Positions 15,797 to 24,141 of a stretch of 64,000 bases of DNA are shown here, piece after piece (position 1 is the stretch's first letter; each line of letters starts with the position of its first letter). The position numbers and the translations under genes were made by a program. This DNA comes from JAFDBW01 sp963723355 (GTDB lineage Bacteria > Desulfobacterota > Desulfuromonadia > Desulfuromonadales > BM103): NCBI GenBank assembly GCA_963723355.1, contig CAVRQQ010000020.1:1-64000 (forward strand). Direction: 5' to 3'. The notes under the pieces are model-generated. The model saw nothing but the letters and a program-made list of their open reading frames with translations, was not told the origin of the DNA and did no database searches.

Positions 15797-17090
15797 ATTC
15801 CTGAGTCAGGTTGCCGACCGAGATCTGGTTTGCGGCGCGTACCGTCCGCAAAAAACCGTCGATCTGGCGCGTAATCTCCTCGCAAACAGCCCCTTCCGTA
15901 TCCTCCGGGATCGGCACCGGCACCAGGACCAATCCGAGCACGGTGTCTGTCCCTTCCCGGGCGCTCTCAAAAGAGGTCACGACCCTGCCGTCTTCAACGG
16001 CCAGGAGGTCCGCCCTTATCGTCGAAACCTTGTCGGCGCTTTCATAGCCAATAACCCCGTAGGCCGTGACGAAGAAGGGTCCGGTAAACTGCGCCTGGAC
16101 CGTTTCACCATCCCAGCTCAGGACATAACGGATTCCCAGCTCCCGCAGGCGCTCCCTGACGGCGGGTTGCCTGATGATCGATTCCAGATCATTCAGTTCC
16201 TCGGGGTAATTGCTGCGCGACAGCCAGGGATACAACTGACCTCGCAGATCGCCCTGCAAGATCGGCTTCATGGATAATTCGTTATCCTTGATTTCCTCGA
16301 GCATGCATCGTTCAAGACGCTTCCTGGCGGGATCCTGGTCCTGGTCATAAACTGGTCCGAACATCGCCAGGGTCACCGTATCACCGGCGTCCGGCAAGGA
16401 CTTATTGGCCACACTCTTCGCCACCTCGGGTGCCGGGAGCCTGCCCGTCAGAAGCCGCTGTTGATCAAGTTCGGCGAGCAGGACCGAGATGGCATCCCAA
16501 ACCGCGTCCCGGGCGACAGCATCAAATTCCTCGGGGGAGATCCTGCGAGGCAATGCGCCCTGGCTGATGGAGACGCTTGCTCCCGGGGACGACGGCCCGG
16601 CGGTCTCTTTTACGTAATCAAGCCCGGCTACCTGCCAGCTATGGAGATGTTTCCCTTTGACAAAAAACTCGAACTGGTAGACCACCCCGACCGCTATGAT
16701 CTGCGGATCGAGGTGCGAGGGCATGGAGACAATGTTCGGCACGACAACGAACGCCAGGTCCTCTTCGGCAAAGCCCTGTTGCAGGCTGTCCAGGTAGCGC
16801 ACCTCGGCAAATGTTTTGGTGAAGGCAAGGTCAAGAGCCTGGCGTGTCGCAGCCGCGGGATTGTTATGGAAGGTCAGCTGATAGTCGTCAGCGGTCGTAT
16901 GGTAAAAATTATTGTCAAAAAAGTCGGCGGGAAAGTACACGCCGACACTCGCCGGGTAACGGGCAACGGCGGGGTCGTAGCGCACCTTGTCAATGGTCAT
17001 GGGGGTTGTCTGTACTGCAGGGGTGCAACCCGTTAGCACCAGCAGGAGGAAGACGATCGCCAAGGATGCCAGATTGCGAAGATCAAGCAT
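15795..17090 (-). CDS. Lipoprotein of unknown function
   Basis: 431 residues with a lipobox signal (FLLLVLTGC, Cys22). I do not recognise the family. The first half (about 45-240) looks like an envelope domain of mixed alpha/beta character (VGVYFPADFFDNNFY, TFAEVRYLDSLQQG, YQFEFFVKG). The second half contains LRELGIRYVLSWDGETVQAQ, IRADLLAVEDGRVVTSFESA and VLGLVLVPVPIPEDTE, reminiscent of proteins that sense or buffer secreted factors but without catalytic motifs. It is a single gene with its own terminator, outer-membrane or periplasmic. Confidence 0.6.
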   Translation of the reverse strand: MLDLRNLASLAIVFLLLVLTGCTPAVQTTPMTIDKVRYDPAVARYPASVGVYFPADFFDNNFYHTTADDYQLTFHNNPAAATRQALDLAFTKTFAEVRYLDSLQQGFAEEDLAFVVVPNIVSMPSHLDPQIIAVGVVYQFEFFVKGKHLHSWQVAGLDYVKETAGPSSPGASVSISQGALPRRISPEEFDAVARDAVWDAISVLLAELDQQRLLTGRLPAPEVAKSVANKSLPDAGDTVTLAMFGPVYDQDQDPARKRLERCMLEEIKDNELSMKPILQGDLRGQLYPWLSRSNYPEELNDLESIIRQPAVRERLRELGIRYVLSWDGETVQAQFTGPFFVTAYGVIGYESADKVSTIRADLLAVEDGRVVTSFESAREGTDTVLGLVLVPVPIPEDTEGAVCEEITRQIDGFLRTVRAANQISVGNLTQE

Positions 17091-17183
17091 GTGCGCCTCA
17101 CAGGTAGAACAGTATCACTGCAAATTATCATATAGCAGCGGGCAGCGAAACTGCCTACCTGGTGGGGGATCGACCCGCCTTGA

Positions 17184-17585
17184 TCACGGTAGCGTGATAT
17201 CCGGAGTACCGCTGCCAATCAGGTCAAGGGCCTGTTCAATTTCAAAGTAGACGAGGAATTTTGGCCCCTTGGCGGCGTCTTCTTCGGGAGTCAGACAACG
17301 CCTGGTCAGCTGTTGAATCAACTCTGCGTCCTGGTCCTCCCTGACTTTTTTGAGATACAGCCGGATCCCTTTGTAGCCACGCTCTGCTTCGATGAACAGG
17401 TAGGATGCATACGGATTATTCTCAAGGTTTTTATGGGTCAGTCGGTCGCGCATGATAAAGGCAATGGTTCCGTCAGCCATGACATGCGGCCGGGCATAGA
17501 TGGCGGCATTGACCTTGCCTTGACTGTCGGCAGTTGAGAACACCCCAATGCCGCTCAAATTCTCGAAATATTCTTTCAATTGCAT
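17184..17585 (-). CDS. PPOX-family pyridoxamine-phosphate-oxidase-like protein
   Basis: 133 residues, start ATG 17585 behind AAGGAG. The split-barrel flavin-binding pattern is YFENLSGIGVFSTADSQGKV, AAIYARPHVMADGTIAFIM, NPYASYLFIEAERGYKGIRL and FLVYFEIEQALDLIG. Small members of this type occur in sulfate and metal reducers; the cofactor (FMN, heme or F420) and substrate are unknown. It is unlike the PPOX protein at 1.7 kb in length and motifs. It is monocistronic. Confidence 0.75.
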   Translation of the reverse strand: MQLKEYFENLSGIGVFSTADSQGKVNAAIYARPHVMADGTIAFIMRDRLTHKNLENNPYASYLFIEAERGYKGIRLYLKKVREDQDAELIQQLTRRCLTPEEDAAKGPKFLVYFEIEQALDLIGSGTPDITLP

Positions 17586-17733
17586 GATAATTCTCCTTGG
17601 CAGGTTTTGTCTGTTCCCCTAAGGGTAACCGAAAAAACCTGTGACACAATTCGCGAGCTGACGATTGCCGCGTTTGAGAGGACATTTTTACCTTCACCGG
17701 GACCTCCACAGACCATTCGACGTTAAAAGCACC

Positions 17734-17819
17734 AAAGCCCCCGACACCGTTAAGTGCTGAGGCCTTTCGTGAAATGGCGCACCGCGGAAGATTCGAACTC
17801 CCGCCCTTCTGATCCGTAG
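17734..17819 (-). repeat. tRNA-Arg 3'-end remnant plus terminator copy (att scar A)
   Basis: 17772-17819 repeats 48 bases of the intact tRNA-Arg at 21406-21453 with two mismatches: CCA end, acceptor, T-arm and variable region, ending at the anticodon stem. 17734-17770 is a decayed copy of that tRNA's terminator. The remnant is not a functional tRNA. It marks the outer boundary of the accessory strip. Confidence 0.8.
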
Positions 17820-17958
17820 ATATTCTGTATCTTGTTGACCTGCTCCTTTTCAGACCAGAGCTTCGATCCCTCAAAAAAAGCAGCCTCTCTGAAAAATCAG
17901 AAAGGCTGCGTCATGATAACATCTTCTGAGGGTTTGCTTCACCTCTTCGATCAAATTA

Positions 17959-18414
17959 TCAACTAATTTCTGAAGTACAGTATGGACAACGTGTAGCCTT
18001 CAAAGAAATCGATGAGAAGCAGTGCGGGCAATCGTGGGTTGTTGGCTCTTCTGGCGGAGCAACTTCTTCTCTTTTCATTTTGTTGATAGCTTTTATCAGC
18101 ATGAAAACAGCAAAGGCAACAATCACGAAACTTATTATATTGTTAATGAAAAGTCCGTAGTTAATGGTGACCGCACCAGCCGCCTGGGCGTCGGCAACAG
18201 TGGCATAGGACCCGGGAGCATCGCCGCTGTTGAGAACGACGAAAAGTTGCGAAAAATCGACATTCCCCATTAACATTCCAATAGGAGGCATAATCACGTC
18301 AGAGACCAGTGATTTGACAATTGTGCCAAACGCTCCTCCGATAATGATACCAACCGCCATGTCAACCACATTTCCCTTTACAGCGAACTCTTTGAATTCC
18401 TTGATCATTGACAT
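17959..18414 (-). CDS. mscL: Large-conductance mechanosensitive channel MscL with Cys-rich tail
   Basis: 151 residues. The MscL N-terminus and TM1 are clear (IKEFKEFAVKGNVVDMAVGI then IIGGAFGTIVKSLVSDVIMP), as are the loop PPIGMLMGNVDFSQLFVVL and TM2 (NNIISFVIVAFAVFMLIKAI). The usual family length is about 135-150. The C-terminus replaces the plain cytoplasmic helix end with two CxxC knuckles, CPHC and CPYC, about 15 residues apart, resembling a small zinc ribbon. It protects against hypo-osmotic shock. It lies inside the tRNA-Arg strip between scars A and B, so it may have been acquired or moved by the integrations. RBS AAAGGA. Confidence 0.93.
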   Translation of the reverse strand: MSMIKEFKEFAVKGNVVDMAVGIIIGGAFGTIVKSLVSDVIMPPIGMLMGNVDFSQLFVVLNSGDAPGSYATVADAQAAGAVTINYGLFINNIISFVIVAFAVFMLIKAINKMKREEVAPPEEPTTHDCPHCFSSISLKATRCPYCTSEIS

Positions 18415-18646
18415 AATGTAAAGTTCCTTTCAACAGGGCAAGAACCACGAAGGGGCATTTTCGCCGAACAAAGCCTTAAAAACAAAGTCTTCAAATTGCT
18501 ACTGAATTATAGCAGTTCCACGTAAATGACAAGCTGCGAGCAAAGATTTACAAAATCTTTGCCACGGGCGCGTCACGCCCCACTCCCATACTTTAACCTC
18601 ACCCGGTATCACAGATTACCGGAGCTGTCGCTTAATGACCAAAAAC

Positions 18647-18700
18647 CAAAAGGCCCCGGCACCGATGAAGTGCCGAGGCTCTAATCCTAAACGGCGCGCC
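18647..18700 (-). repeat. Second copy of the tRNA-Arg terminator with tRNA CCA-end remnant (scar B)
   Basis: 18647-18680 matches the tRNA-Arg terminator (GGCCCCGGCACCGATGAAG against GGCCCCAGCACCGATTAAG). It is followed at 18693-18700 by GGCGCGCC, the octamer formed by the tRNA 3' end. The last codons of the adjacent membrane-protein gene are read from this octamer. Confidence 0.6.
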
Positions 18701-19604
18701 CGAACAGCAGCCGCCCCAAATTGAGAAACCCCCACAGAAAAATAAGGGGCAGAACGATCGTATTCAACACGAACACGACTATCAAATCGACAATCCTGTC
18801 GATCAAGTCGAGAGTCGCCAGCTTGATCGATTCGAGCCGCTCCCCGATATCGAGCATTTTCGCACCCTGGTCGACGGTCCTTCTGACCGTCGACAGGGCA
18901 TTGTCCCACCATCCCAGGCCTTGCTCCTCGACCGAGGTGTCGTCTCCGGGCTCCTTCACCATGCCTTCTAGCTGGTACTTCTCCAACACGGCGACCGTCT
19001 CTCCCAGCGACTCGACCGACTGATCGTATCGTTGTTCCAGGAATGCGACATAGACCTGGTTATTCATATAAGCCATTAACGGCACGGCAAAACGCAGCAG
19101 GAGCGCGGCAAACAACAGGACCTTGCCGATATGGACAAAATTACACGAACCGAGACACGGCCGCCAGACACCAACCAGCAGTGACACGACCGCCAGTAAC
19201 AGGACGACCTGAATACTCACGAAAGGGGTGATCTCGATCAGAACTTTTTGCACCCCGATCGATGTCAGGCTCGCCAGCATGACCCACGAAAACCGCTCGA
19301 TCAGGTCGTTGGCGGGATCGAGCGACGCCCCCAGGGCCAGAGAGACACCAACCCCCCCCGGCTCGAGCTGTAACTGACTCTCCTGGAAAACCGAGACGAT
19401 CGCGTTGAACGTACGCGCAATGGCGAACGCCGAACCAGCCCGGACCAGGCTCTCATCGACATACCGGATCGCCGTCGAATCGATCGCGCGGAAAAGGTGG
19501 CTCTCGAACACGGTCTTTCTTGAGGCGGGTATCAAGATAAGCAGCAGGACAACAACCAGGAGACCGGTCGTCACCATTTTGCGGTTCAGCGAAGTCGAAT
19601 TCAT
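18687..19604 (-). CDS. Integral membrane protein of unknown function
   Basis: 305 residues from ATG 19604 behind GGGGAG. The hydrophobic segments are an N-terminal anchor (TTGLLVVVLLLILIP), two central helices (VVLLLAVVSLLVGVW and VLLFAALLLRFAVPLMAY) and a C-terminal helix (IVVFVLNTIVLPLIFLWGFL). Between them is a polar stretch with a likely coiled coil (QRYDQSVESLGETVAVLEKY). I do not recognise the family. The gene lies alone between tRNA-Arg scars B and C, and its final residues GRAV are encoded by tRNA-derived DNA, suggesting the reading frame was closed by the integration event. Confidence 0.6.
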   Translation of the reverse strand: MNSTSLNRKMVTTGLLVVVLLLILIPASRKTVFESHLFRAIDSTAIRYVDESLVRAGSAFAIARTFNAIVSVFQESQLQLEPGGVGVSLALGASLDPANDLIERFSWVMLASLTSIGVQKVLIEITPFVSIQVVLLLAVVSLLVGVWRPCLGSCNFVHIGKVLLFAALLLRFAVPLMAYMNNQVYVAFLEQRYDQSVESLGETVAVLEKYQLEGMVKEPGDDTSVEEQGLGWWDNALSTVRRTVDQGAKMLDIGERLESIKLATLDLIDRIVDLIVVFVLNTIVLPLIFLWGFLNLGRLLFGRAV

Positions 19605-19683
19605 TTCTGCTCCCCGGTTGCCAATTATCATAACAACATCGGAGTGATCGTCCAACTCTGAATCAGGGGACACTCAATATAAG

Positions 19684-19725
19684 TGCCCCTTTTGAGCTTC
19701 CTTGTCTTCCTTAAAAAGGGGCTTG
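19684..19725 (-). terminator. Hairpin with GCCCCTTTT / AAAAGGGGC arms
   Basis: A 9-bp stem with a long loop, located upstream of the membrane-protein gene and downstream of scar C when read on the minus strand. It is a plausible terminator for leftward transcription leaving the Fic module. Confidence 0.4.
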
Positions 19726-19737
19726 CAACGATAAAAA

Positions 19738-19764
19738 GCGAGTTAGAATCATGGTCTAACTCGC
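19738..19764. terminator. Perfect 10-bp hairpin beside scar C
   Basis: GCGAGTTAGA (19738-19747) and TCTAACTCGC (19755-19764) with a 7-nt loop, eight bases from the tRNA-derived repeat. It occupies the place where the terminator copy sits next to the other tRNA copies, but the sequence is unrelated. It may be a terminator or part of the element end. Confidence 0.5.
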
Positions 19765-19771
19765 TGACTTG

Positions 19772-19830
19772 AAATGGCGCGCCGCGGAAGATTCGAACTC
19801 CCGACCTTCCGATCCGTAGTCAGACGCTCT
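19772..19830 (-). repeat. tRNA-Arg 3'-half remnant (att scar C)
   Basis: 59 bases match the intact tRNA-Arg (21406-21464) with one mismatch, covering the CCA end, T-arm, variable region and anticodon arm; similarity stops before the D-arm. This is the classic footprint of integration into the 3' half of a tRNA gene. The sequence 19831-19960 that follows holds no gene I can support. Confidence 0.88.
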
Positions 19831-19960
19831 TTTACAATGGGAATCCCCGCCACCTGCCCATGTAGCCGAGCGAAACGTGTCGAAATAACCTGTTTTTTTT
19901 CGACGTGTCACCTAAATGTGTTGATTCGATGTGCATATCCTAAACACGGCTTCCTCTCTT

Positions 19961-21043
19961 CTACTTAACTAACAATTTCAAGAATTTATTGTTTATGTAA
20001 TAGATCTCCCGGCCGGATTTTAATGGTTCGAGCACACCAATCCGTGCCAAATCCCTAAGATATTGCGATGCGGTCTGCCTTTGGGCAATCCCTGCCTCTT
20101 CAAGAAAGCGGATTTTGCAGTAAGGCTGATGATATAGCAGCTCCAACAGGTCCTTGGAGTAAATCTTCGGCAACTCCATTTTGACCTTCTCAATATCTGC
20201 ATTCATCAGGTCGCGGATCGCCAAAATCTTTTCACGGGTTTCACGTGCGGTCTGCGCAACGGCTTCCAGCATATAAAGAATCCAGCTTTCCCAGTCGCCA
20301 TTTTCGGTAATGCCCCGCAAACCCGAGTAGTAGGCATTTTTGTCCTCGATAATGTAGCGGCTCAAATAAAGAACCGGGATATCAAGGAGTCCCCGATCGA
20401 GGAGGAAGAGAATATTCAAAATCCGCCCGGTACGACCATTCCCATCGGTAAAAGGATGAATCGCTTCAAACTGGTAGTGGACAACGGCCATCTTGACCAG
20501 AGGATCAATGCCATCTTCGGCGTAGATAAACTGTTCCAGGTTCGCCAGCTTGTTTCGTAGGATCGCCTCGCCTTCCGGTGGAGTATAGATCAACTTGCCC
20601 GCGCTGGTTGCCAATTTTGTTCCCGGTGTTTTGCGAACCCCCGCATTGCTTTGCTTGATCTGTTGAAACAGTTCTTCAAAAAGATTGGTTGTTAATGGCC
20701 GGTTCTGATTCTTGATCACATCGTAGCCGTGCCAGAGAGCATCGTTGTAGCAGAGGACTTCTTTGGTATGAAGATTGGTTTTTTGACCTTTATTGGCAAA
20801 AGCACGATAGAGCTCGTCGTTGGTGGTGACGATATTTTCGATCTCTGATGAGAGTTTGGCTTCTTGCAGACCGATAGACTTGATCAGTACCGCCTGGTTC
20901 GGCACCAGTTCGCCGGCACCTTTAAGTTCAGCCAGGGCCTTGTTTGCGGCAATTGCCTGTTTTAGTACAGGTTTCGATTCCAGATCAACGGATGGTGGAA
21001 GAGTTGGCAAGTCGTTGTACGGTCGCTGTGGATCAAAGGCCAT
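19961..21043 (-). CDS. Fic-domain protein (class II, SoFic-like, with winged helix)
   Basis: 360 residues. The N-terminal Fic_N region contains SSEIEN, which fits the inhibitory helix motif (S/T)xxxE(G/N) of class II Fic proteins, so activity is expected to be auto-inhibited. The Fic core has HPFTDGNGRTGR with catalytic His. The C-terminus is a winged helix (FLEEAGIAQRQTASQYLRDL, ending KSGREIYYINNKF). Fic enzymes transfer AMP or other groups to target proteins. It is the only gene of the module between scar C and tRNA-Arg. A 51-bp palindrome immediately upstream of the start is the obvious site for autoregulation through the winged helix. No antitoxin gene is present. Confidence 0.92.
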   Translation of the reverse strand: MAFDPQRPYNDLPTLPPSVDLESKPVLKQAIAANKALAELKGAGELVPNQAVLIKSIGLQEAKLSSEIENIVTTNDELYRAFANKGQKTNLHTKEVLCYNDALWHGYDVIKNQNRPLTTNLFEELFQQIKQSNAGVRKTPGTKLATSAGKLIYTPPEGEAILRNKLANLEQFIYAEDGIDPLVKMAVVHYQFEAIHPFTDGNGRTGRILNILFLLDRGLLDIPVLYLSRYIIEDKNAYYSGLRGITENGDWESWILYMLEAVAQTARETREKILAIRDLMNADIEKVKMELPKIYSKDLLELLYHQPYCKIRFLEEAGIAQRQTASQYLRDLARIGVLEPLKSGREIYYINNKFLKLLVK

Positions 21044-21062
21044 TTCTTACTCCCTATCAAGG

Positions 21063-21113
21063 ATACCGATAATATGTCGATAAAAATAGATTTTATCGAC
21101 ATATTATCGGTAT
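21063..21113. promoter_or_regulatory. 51-bp perfect palindrome upstream of fic (probable operator)
   Basis: Two perfect 23-bp arms (21063-21085 and 21091-21113) flank a 5-bp centre, starting 20 bp before the fic start codon. The octamer ATGTCGAT occurs in each arm and again at 21114-21121, giving three half-sites. Its position across the probable promoter and the winged helix in the product suggest an autoregulatory operator. Confidence 0.7.
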
Positions 21114-21366
21114 ATGTCGATCTCGTCAACATATCCAGAAAAATAATAACCCGGTATTTACAGTAAAGGCCCGCCTTTCTACCAGCCAGCAGCCCATATT
21201 GCACAGGCGAACAATATGGATCATTTGCAAAGGTTATATTATTTAACAAGGCAACAGAAACCGTAAAGACTCTAAGCACGCGTGCATCCTTTGATTATGG
21301 CCACCAACTTTAGTCTACCCGGCATCCCGTATTTTCGGCGCTACCGCGTAATAACCAAAAGCACAA

Positions 21367-21400
21367 AAGGCCCCAGCACCGATTAAGTGCTGAGGCCTTA
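21367..21400 (-). terminator. Terminator of tRNA-Arg
   Basis: AAGGCCCCAGCAC and GTGCTGAGGCCTT pair with a single mismatch, directly downstream (minus strand) of the tRNA. It is the parent of the copies in scars A and B. Confidence 0.75.
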
Positions 21401-21408
21401 GTTTTAAA

Positions 21409-21485
<77 letters not shown>

Positions 21486-21540
21486 AAAGGAACACGGTTT
21501 ATCGCTTATAGCGTACCGAAAGTCAAGCCTTTTGTAAAAC

Positions 21541-21630
<90 letters not shown>

Positions 21631-21695
21631 GCTATCCACATTTTTTGCGGACGCACAGTGTAGTGTTGTCGTCCGCATTTTTCAATCTTTAAATT

Positions 21696-21783
21696 TGGCG
21701 GAGGAGGTAGGATTCGAACCCACGGACGCTCTCACGTCAACGGTTTTCAAGACCGCCGCCTTCAACCACTCGGCCACTCCTCC
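21696..21783 (-). tRNA. tRNA-Ser, anticodon UGA
   Basis: 88 nt with encoded CCA, class II variable arm and anticodon loop CTTGAAA giving UGA (UCA/UCG/UCU codons). It is immediately downstream of serS on the same strand. Confidence 0.96.
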
Positions 21784-21811
21784 GTACTTGTTATGCGTGC
21801 TGATACTATTT

Positions 21812-21832
21812 ATACGAAGCGACGCTTCGTAT
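21812..21832 (-). terminator. Hairpin at the serS stop
   Basis: ATACGAAGC and GCTTCGTAT form a perfect 9-bp stem with loop GAC, touching the serS stop codon. No long T-run follows, so it may be a processing or weak termination hairpin between serS and the tRNA-Ser genes. Confidence 0.45.
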
Positions 21833-23100
21833 CAACCGATTTTTTCCAATCCGCCCATGTAGCGGCGCAAAACTTCGGGGATGACCACCGAGCCGTCCTC
21901 CTGCTGGTAGTTCTCCAGCACCGCGACCAGGGTGCGACCGACAGCCAGACCGGAACCGTTCAGGGTATGCACGAACTCCGGTTTGCTGCCTGCTTCGCGG
22001 CGGAAACGGATCCCGGCGCGGCGCGCCTGGAAGTCGCGGAAATTCGAGCAGGATGAGATCTCGCGGTAGGCCTGCTGGCCCGGCAGCCAGACTTCGATGT
22101 CGAAGGTACGGGCTGCGGAGAAACCGATATCGGCGGTACAGAGATCGACCACCCGGTATGGAAGTTCGAGCGCCTGCAGGATCCCTTCGGCATCAGCCAG
22201 CAGCCTGGCCAGCTCGGCATCGGAATCTTCCGGCCGGGTGAACTTGACCAGCTCGACCTTGTTGAACTGGTGCTGACGGATCAACCCGCGGGTGTCGCGG
22301 CCGTGGGCACCGGCCTCCTTGCGGAAGCAGGGCGTATAGGCTGCATAACAGATCGGCAGCAGGGCACCATCGAGGATCTCTTCGCGAAAGACGTTGGTCA
22401 CCGGCACTTCCGCGGTGGGGATCAGGAAGTAATCGGGGTCATCAAGATGAAAGAGGTCGGACTCGAACTTCGGCAGCTGGCCGGTGCCGGTCATGGCGTC
22501 GCGGTTGACCATGAAGGGCGGCAGCATCTCGGTGTACCTGTCGCCAGCGGTGTGGGTATCGAGCATGAAGTTGATCAGCGCGCGCTCGAGCCGGGCGCCG
22601 GCGCCTTTTGAGAGGGCGAAACGGGCACCGGTAATCTTGGTCGCGCGTTCGAAATCGATAATGTCGAGATCTTCGCCGAGATCCCAGTGCGCCTTCGGTT
22701 CGAAGCTGAACTCGCGCGGCGTTCCCCAGCGGCTGACCTCCGGGTTGTCCTCTTCCGAGGCGCCGAGCGGGCACTCCGGGTCAGGCAGGTTCGGCAGGGT
22801 TAACAGCAGACCGTTGAGGTTTTCCTCGACCTGGCGCAGCGCCTCGTCGAGGTTTTTGATCGCCGCCGAGACATCCTTCATGCGGGCGATCTCGCCCTGC
22901 ACCTGGCTCTTGTCCCTGGTCTTGCCGATCAGCGCGGAGACCTGGTTGCGTTCGGCCTTTAACGTTTCCGCCTCGCCGAGCAGTTCCCGGCGGCGGCCAT
23001 CGAGTTCGCGAAAGCTGCCGAGATCGACCGCATCACCTCGGGTGACCAGTCGACGTTCGACTTCATCCAGGTTGTCACGCAGAAATTTGAGATCGAGCAT
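21832..23100 (-). CDS. serS: Seryl-tRNA synthetase
   Basis: 422 residues, full length. The N-terminal coiled-coil tRNA-binding arm covers about 1-105 (ERRLVTRGDAVDLGSFRELD through the heptads to LLTLPNLP). The class II catalytic core follows: motif 1 around FMLDTHTAGDRYTEMLPPFM, motif 2 CFRKEAGAHGRDTRGLIRQH and motif 3 GSGLAVGRTLVAVLENY. It charges tRNA-Ser (and tRNA-Sec, relevant to the selenoprotein at 11.8 kb). Both tRNA-Ser genes lie directly downstream on the same strand. Confidence 0.97.
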   Translation of the reverse strand: MLDLKFLRDNLDEVERRLVTRGDAVDLGSFRELDGRRRELLGEAETLKAERNQVSALIGKTRDKSQVQGEIARMKDVSAAIKNLDEALRQVEENLNGLLLTLPNLPDPECPLGASEEDNPEVSRWGTPREFSFEPKAHWDLGEDLDIIDFERATKITGARFALSKGAGARLERALINFMLDTHTAGDRYTEMLPPFMVNRDAMTGTGQLPKFESDLFHLDDPDYFLIPTAEVPVTNVFREEILDGALLPICYAAYTPCFRKEAGAHGRDTRGLIRQHQFNKVELVKFTRPEDSDAELARLLADAEGILQALELPYRVVDLCTADIGFSAARTFDIEVWLPGQQAYREISSCSNFRDFQARRAGIRFRREAGSKPEFVHTLNGSGLAVGRTLVAVLENYQQEDGSVVIPEVLRRYMGGLEKIG

Positions 23101-23250
23101 TGGAATTGCTCCGCAATTCGGTTAAAGGTAAAAGGTGAAAAGTAAAAGGGAAAAGCTGTAGAGCCTTCCCGGTTCAAGAAGAGGGAGTTCTAACACCTCT
23201 TGTGGGTCGCGTCAAGCCTTAGCCAGCCCCCGGCCTCCAGTTTCCGTCTT

Positions 23251-23824
23251 CTAGCTCCCGCCTCTGACCCACCAGTCGATATCGTCATCGAACCACCAGC
23301 GCGTCGAGTCGGTTTCCCAGATCGTTTCTGCCAGGGTCCGTGCGTTCCCGGTCTGCAGCCGCTTGACGGTGGCCGGATACCATTCATCGGCGTAGCGGTT
23401 GCCGAGGTCCTTGTATTCCTTGAGCGCCAGGATCATCTCCAGCTGGTCGGCATCGTGGGCCAGACACGCTTCGCGGGTCTGTTTCGCCGCGAATTCCTCA
23501 TGCAGGCTGCGGTAGTCGTCACCGAAGGGCAGGGTGCGGGCCAGGTCTTCGACGGCCTTGCGTTCATCAACCTTGACGTACTTCTTGTTGACATAGTTGA
23601 GATCGCCGGTGCGCGCCTCGGGGATATCGTGAAACAGGCAGAGCAGCACAACCCGGCCGGCATCGGCTTCTTCGTCAAGCTGGGCGAGCGTATAGCCGAT
23701 CAGGCTGGTACGAAAGATATGCTCGGCAACCGATTCGGCGCCGGAACCGAGGAACTGGAACCCGGTGCGCGGCGTACGCTTGAGCATGCCGGCTTCGAAG
23801 AGGAAAGTTGGCGATGTTTTTCAT
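23251..23824 (-). CDS. HD-domain 5'-deoxynucleotidase-like hydrolase (YfbR type; one frameshift)
   Basis: 190 residues when one extra T (about 23804-23806) is removed; the restored start reads MKNIANFLFEAGMLKRTPRT. The open frame otherwise begins at an internal Met (23787). HD metal ligands are seen in ESVAEHIFRTSLIGY, LLCLFHDIPEARTGD and AHDADQLEMILALKEY. YfbR-type enzymes dephosphorylate deoxynucleoside monophosphates; related archaeal and bacterial proteins have other phosphatase roles, so specificity is uncertain. It is transcribed alone between serS and a palindromic intergenic repeat. Confidence 0.85.
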
Positions 23825-23895
23825 GACATGATCCGCGGATTGAGAGAGTAGGGTACAGGTAAGTTTTAACGCAAAGGCGCAAAGGACGCAAAGTT

Positions 23896-24122
23896 AAACC
23901 GACGAGTTGAGAAGCGCGTGGCGCGAGCTGCGAGAAAACAAATATTGCCACTGATTCAATCTGATCGAGGCTGATTTAAGGCAAAACCTGACTTGGAAAG
24001 GTAAATTTAAACCATTAAAACAACAAAAGACTCAAGGTTTTAAATTTAAAAATCCGCATTTTCTGATTTTATCTGTGGCTGAAAGAAATTTGAATTTTGC
24101 CTTTTCGCGCCACGCGCTACGC
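23896..24122. repeat. Large hyphenated palindromic intergenic element (copy 1)
   Basis: About 225 bp with nested inverted arms: GCGCGTGGCGCG (23914-23925) and CGCGCCACGCGC (24106-24117); further in, TGCCACTGAT-like and ATCTGTGGCT; near the centre, AAATTTAAACC and GGTTTTAAATTT. It is AT-rich inside and GC-rich at the ends. No gene is seen. Similar elements occur at 28.9 and 47.7 kb. Confidence 0.65.
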
Positions 24123-24141
24123 GCCTCCCTGATAAGACTTG

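Noticed and set aside
17772..17819. Second functional tRNA-Arg gene
   Set aside because: Only the 3' part is present; there is no D-arm and no 5' acceptor strand.
19772..19830. Third functional tRNA-Arg gene
   Set aside because: Similarity stops before the D-arm, so it cannot fold.
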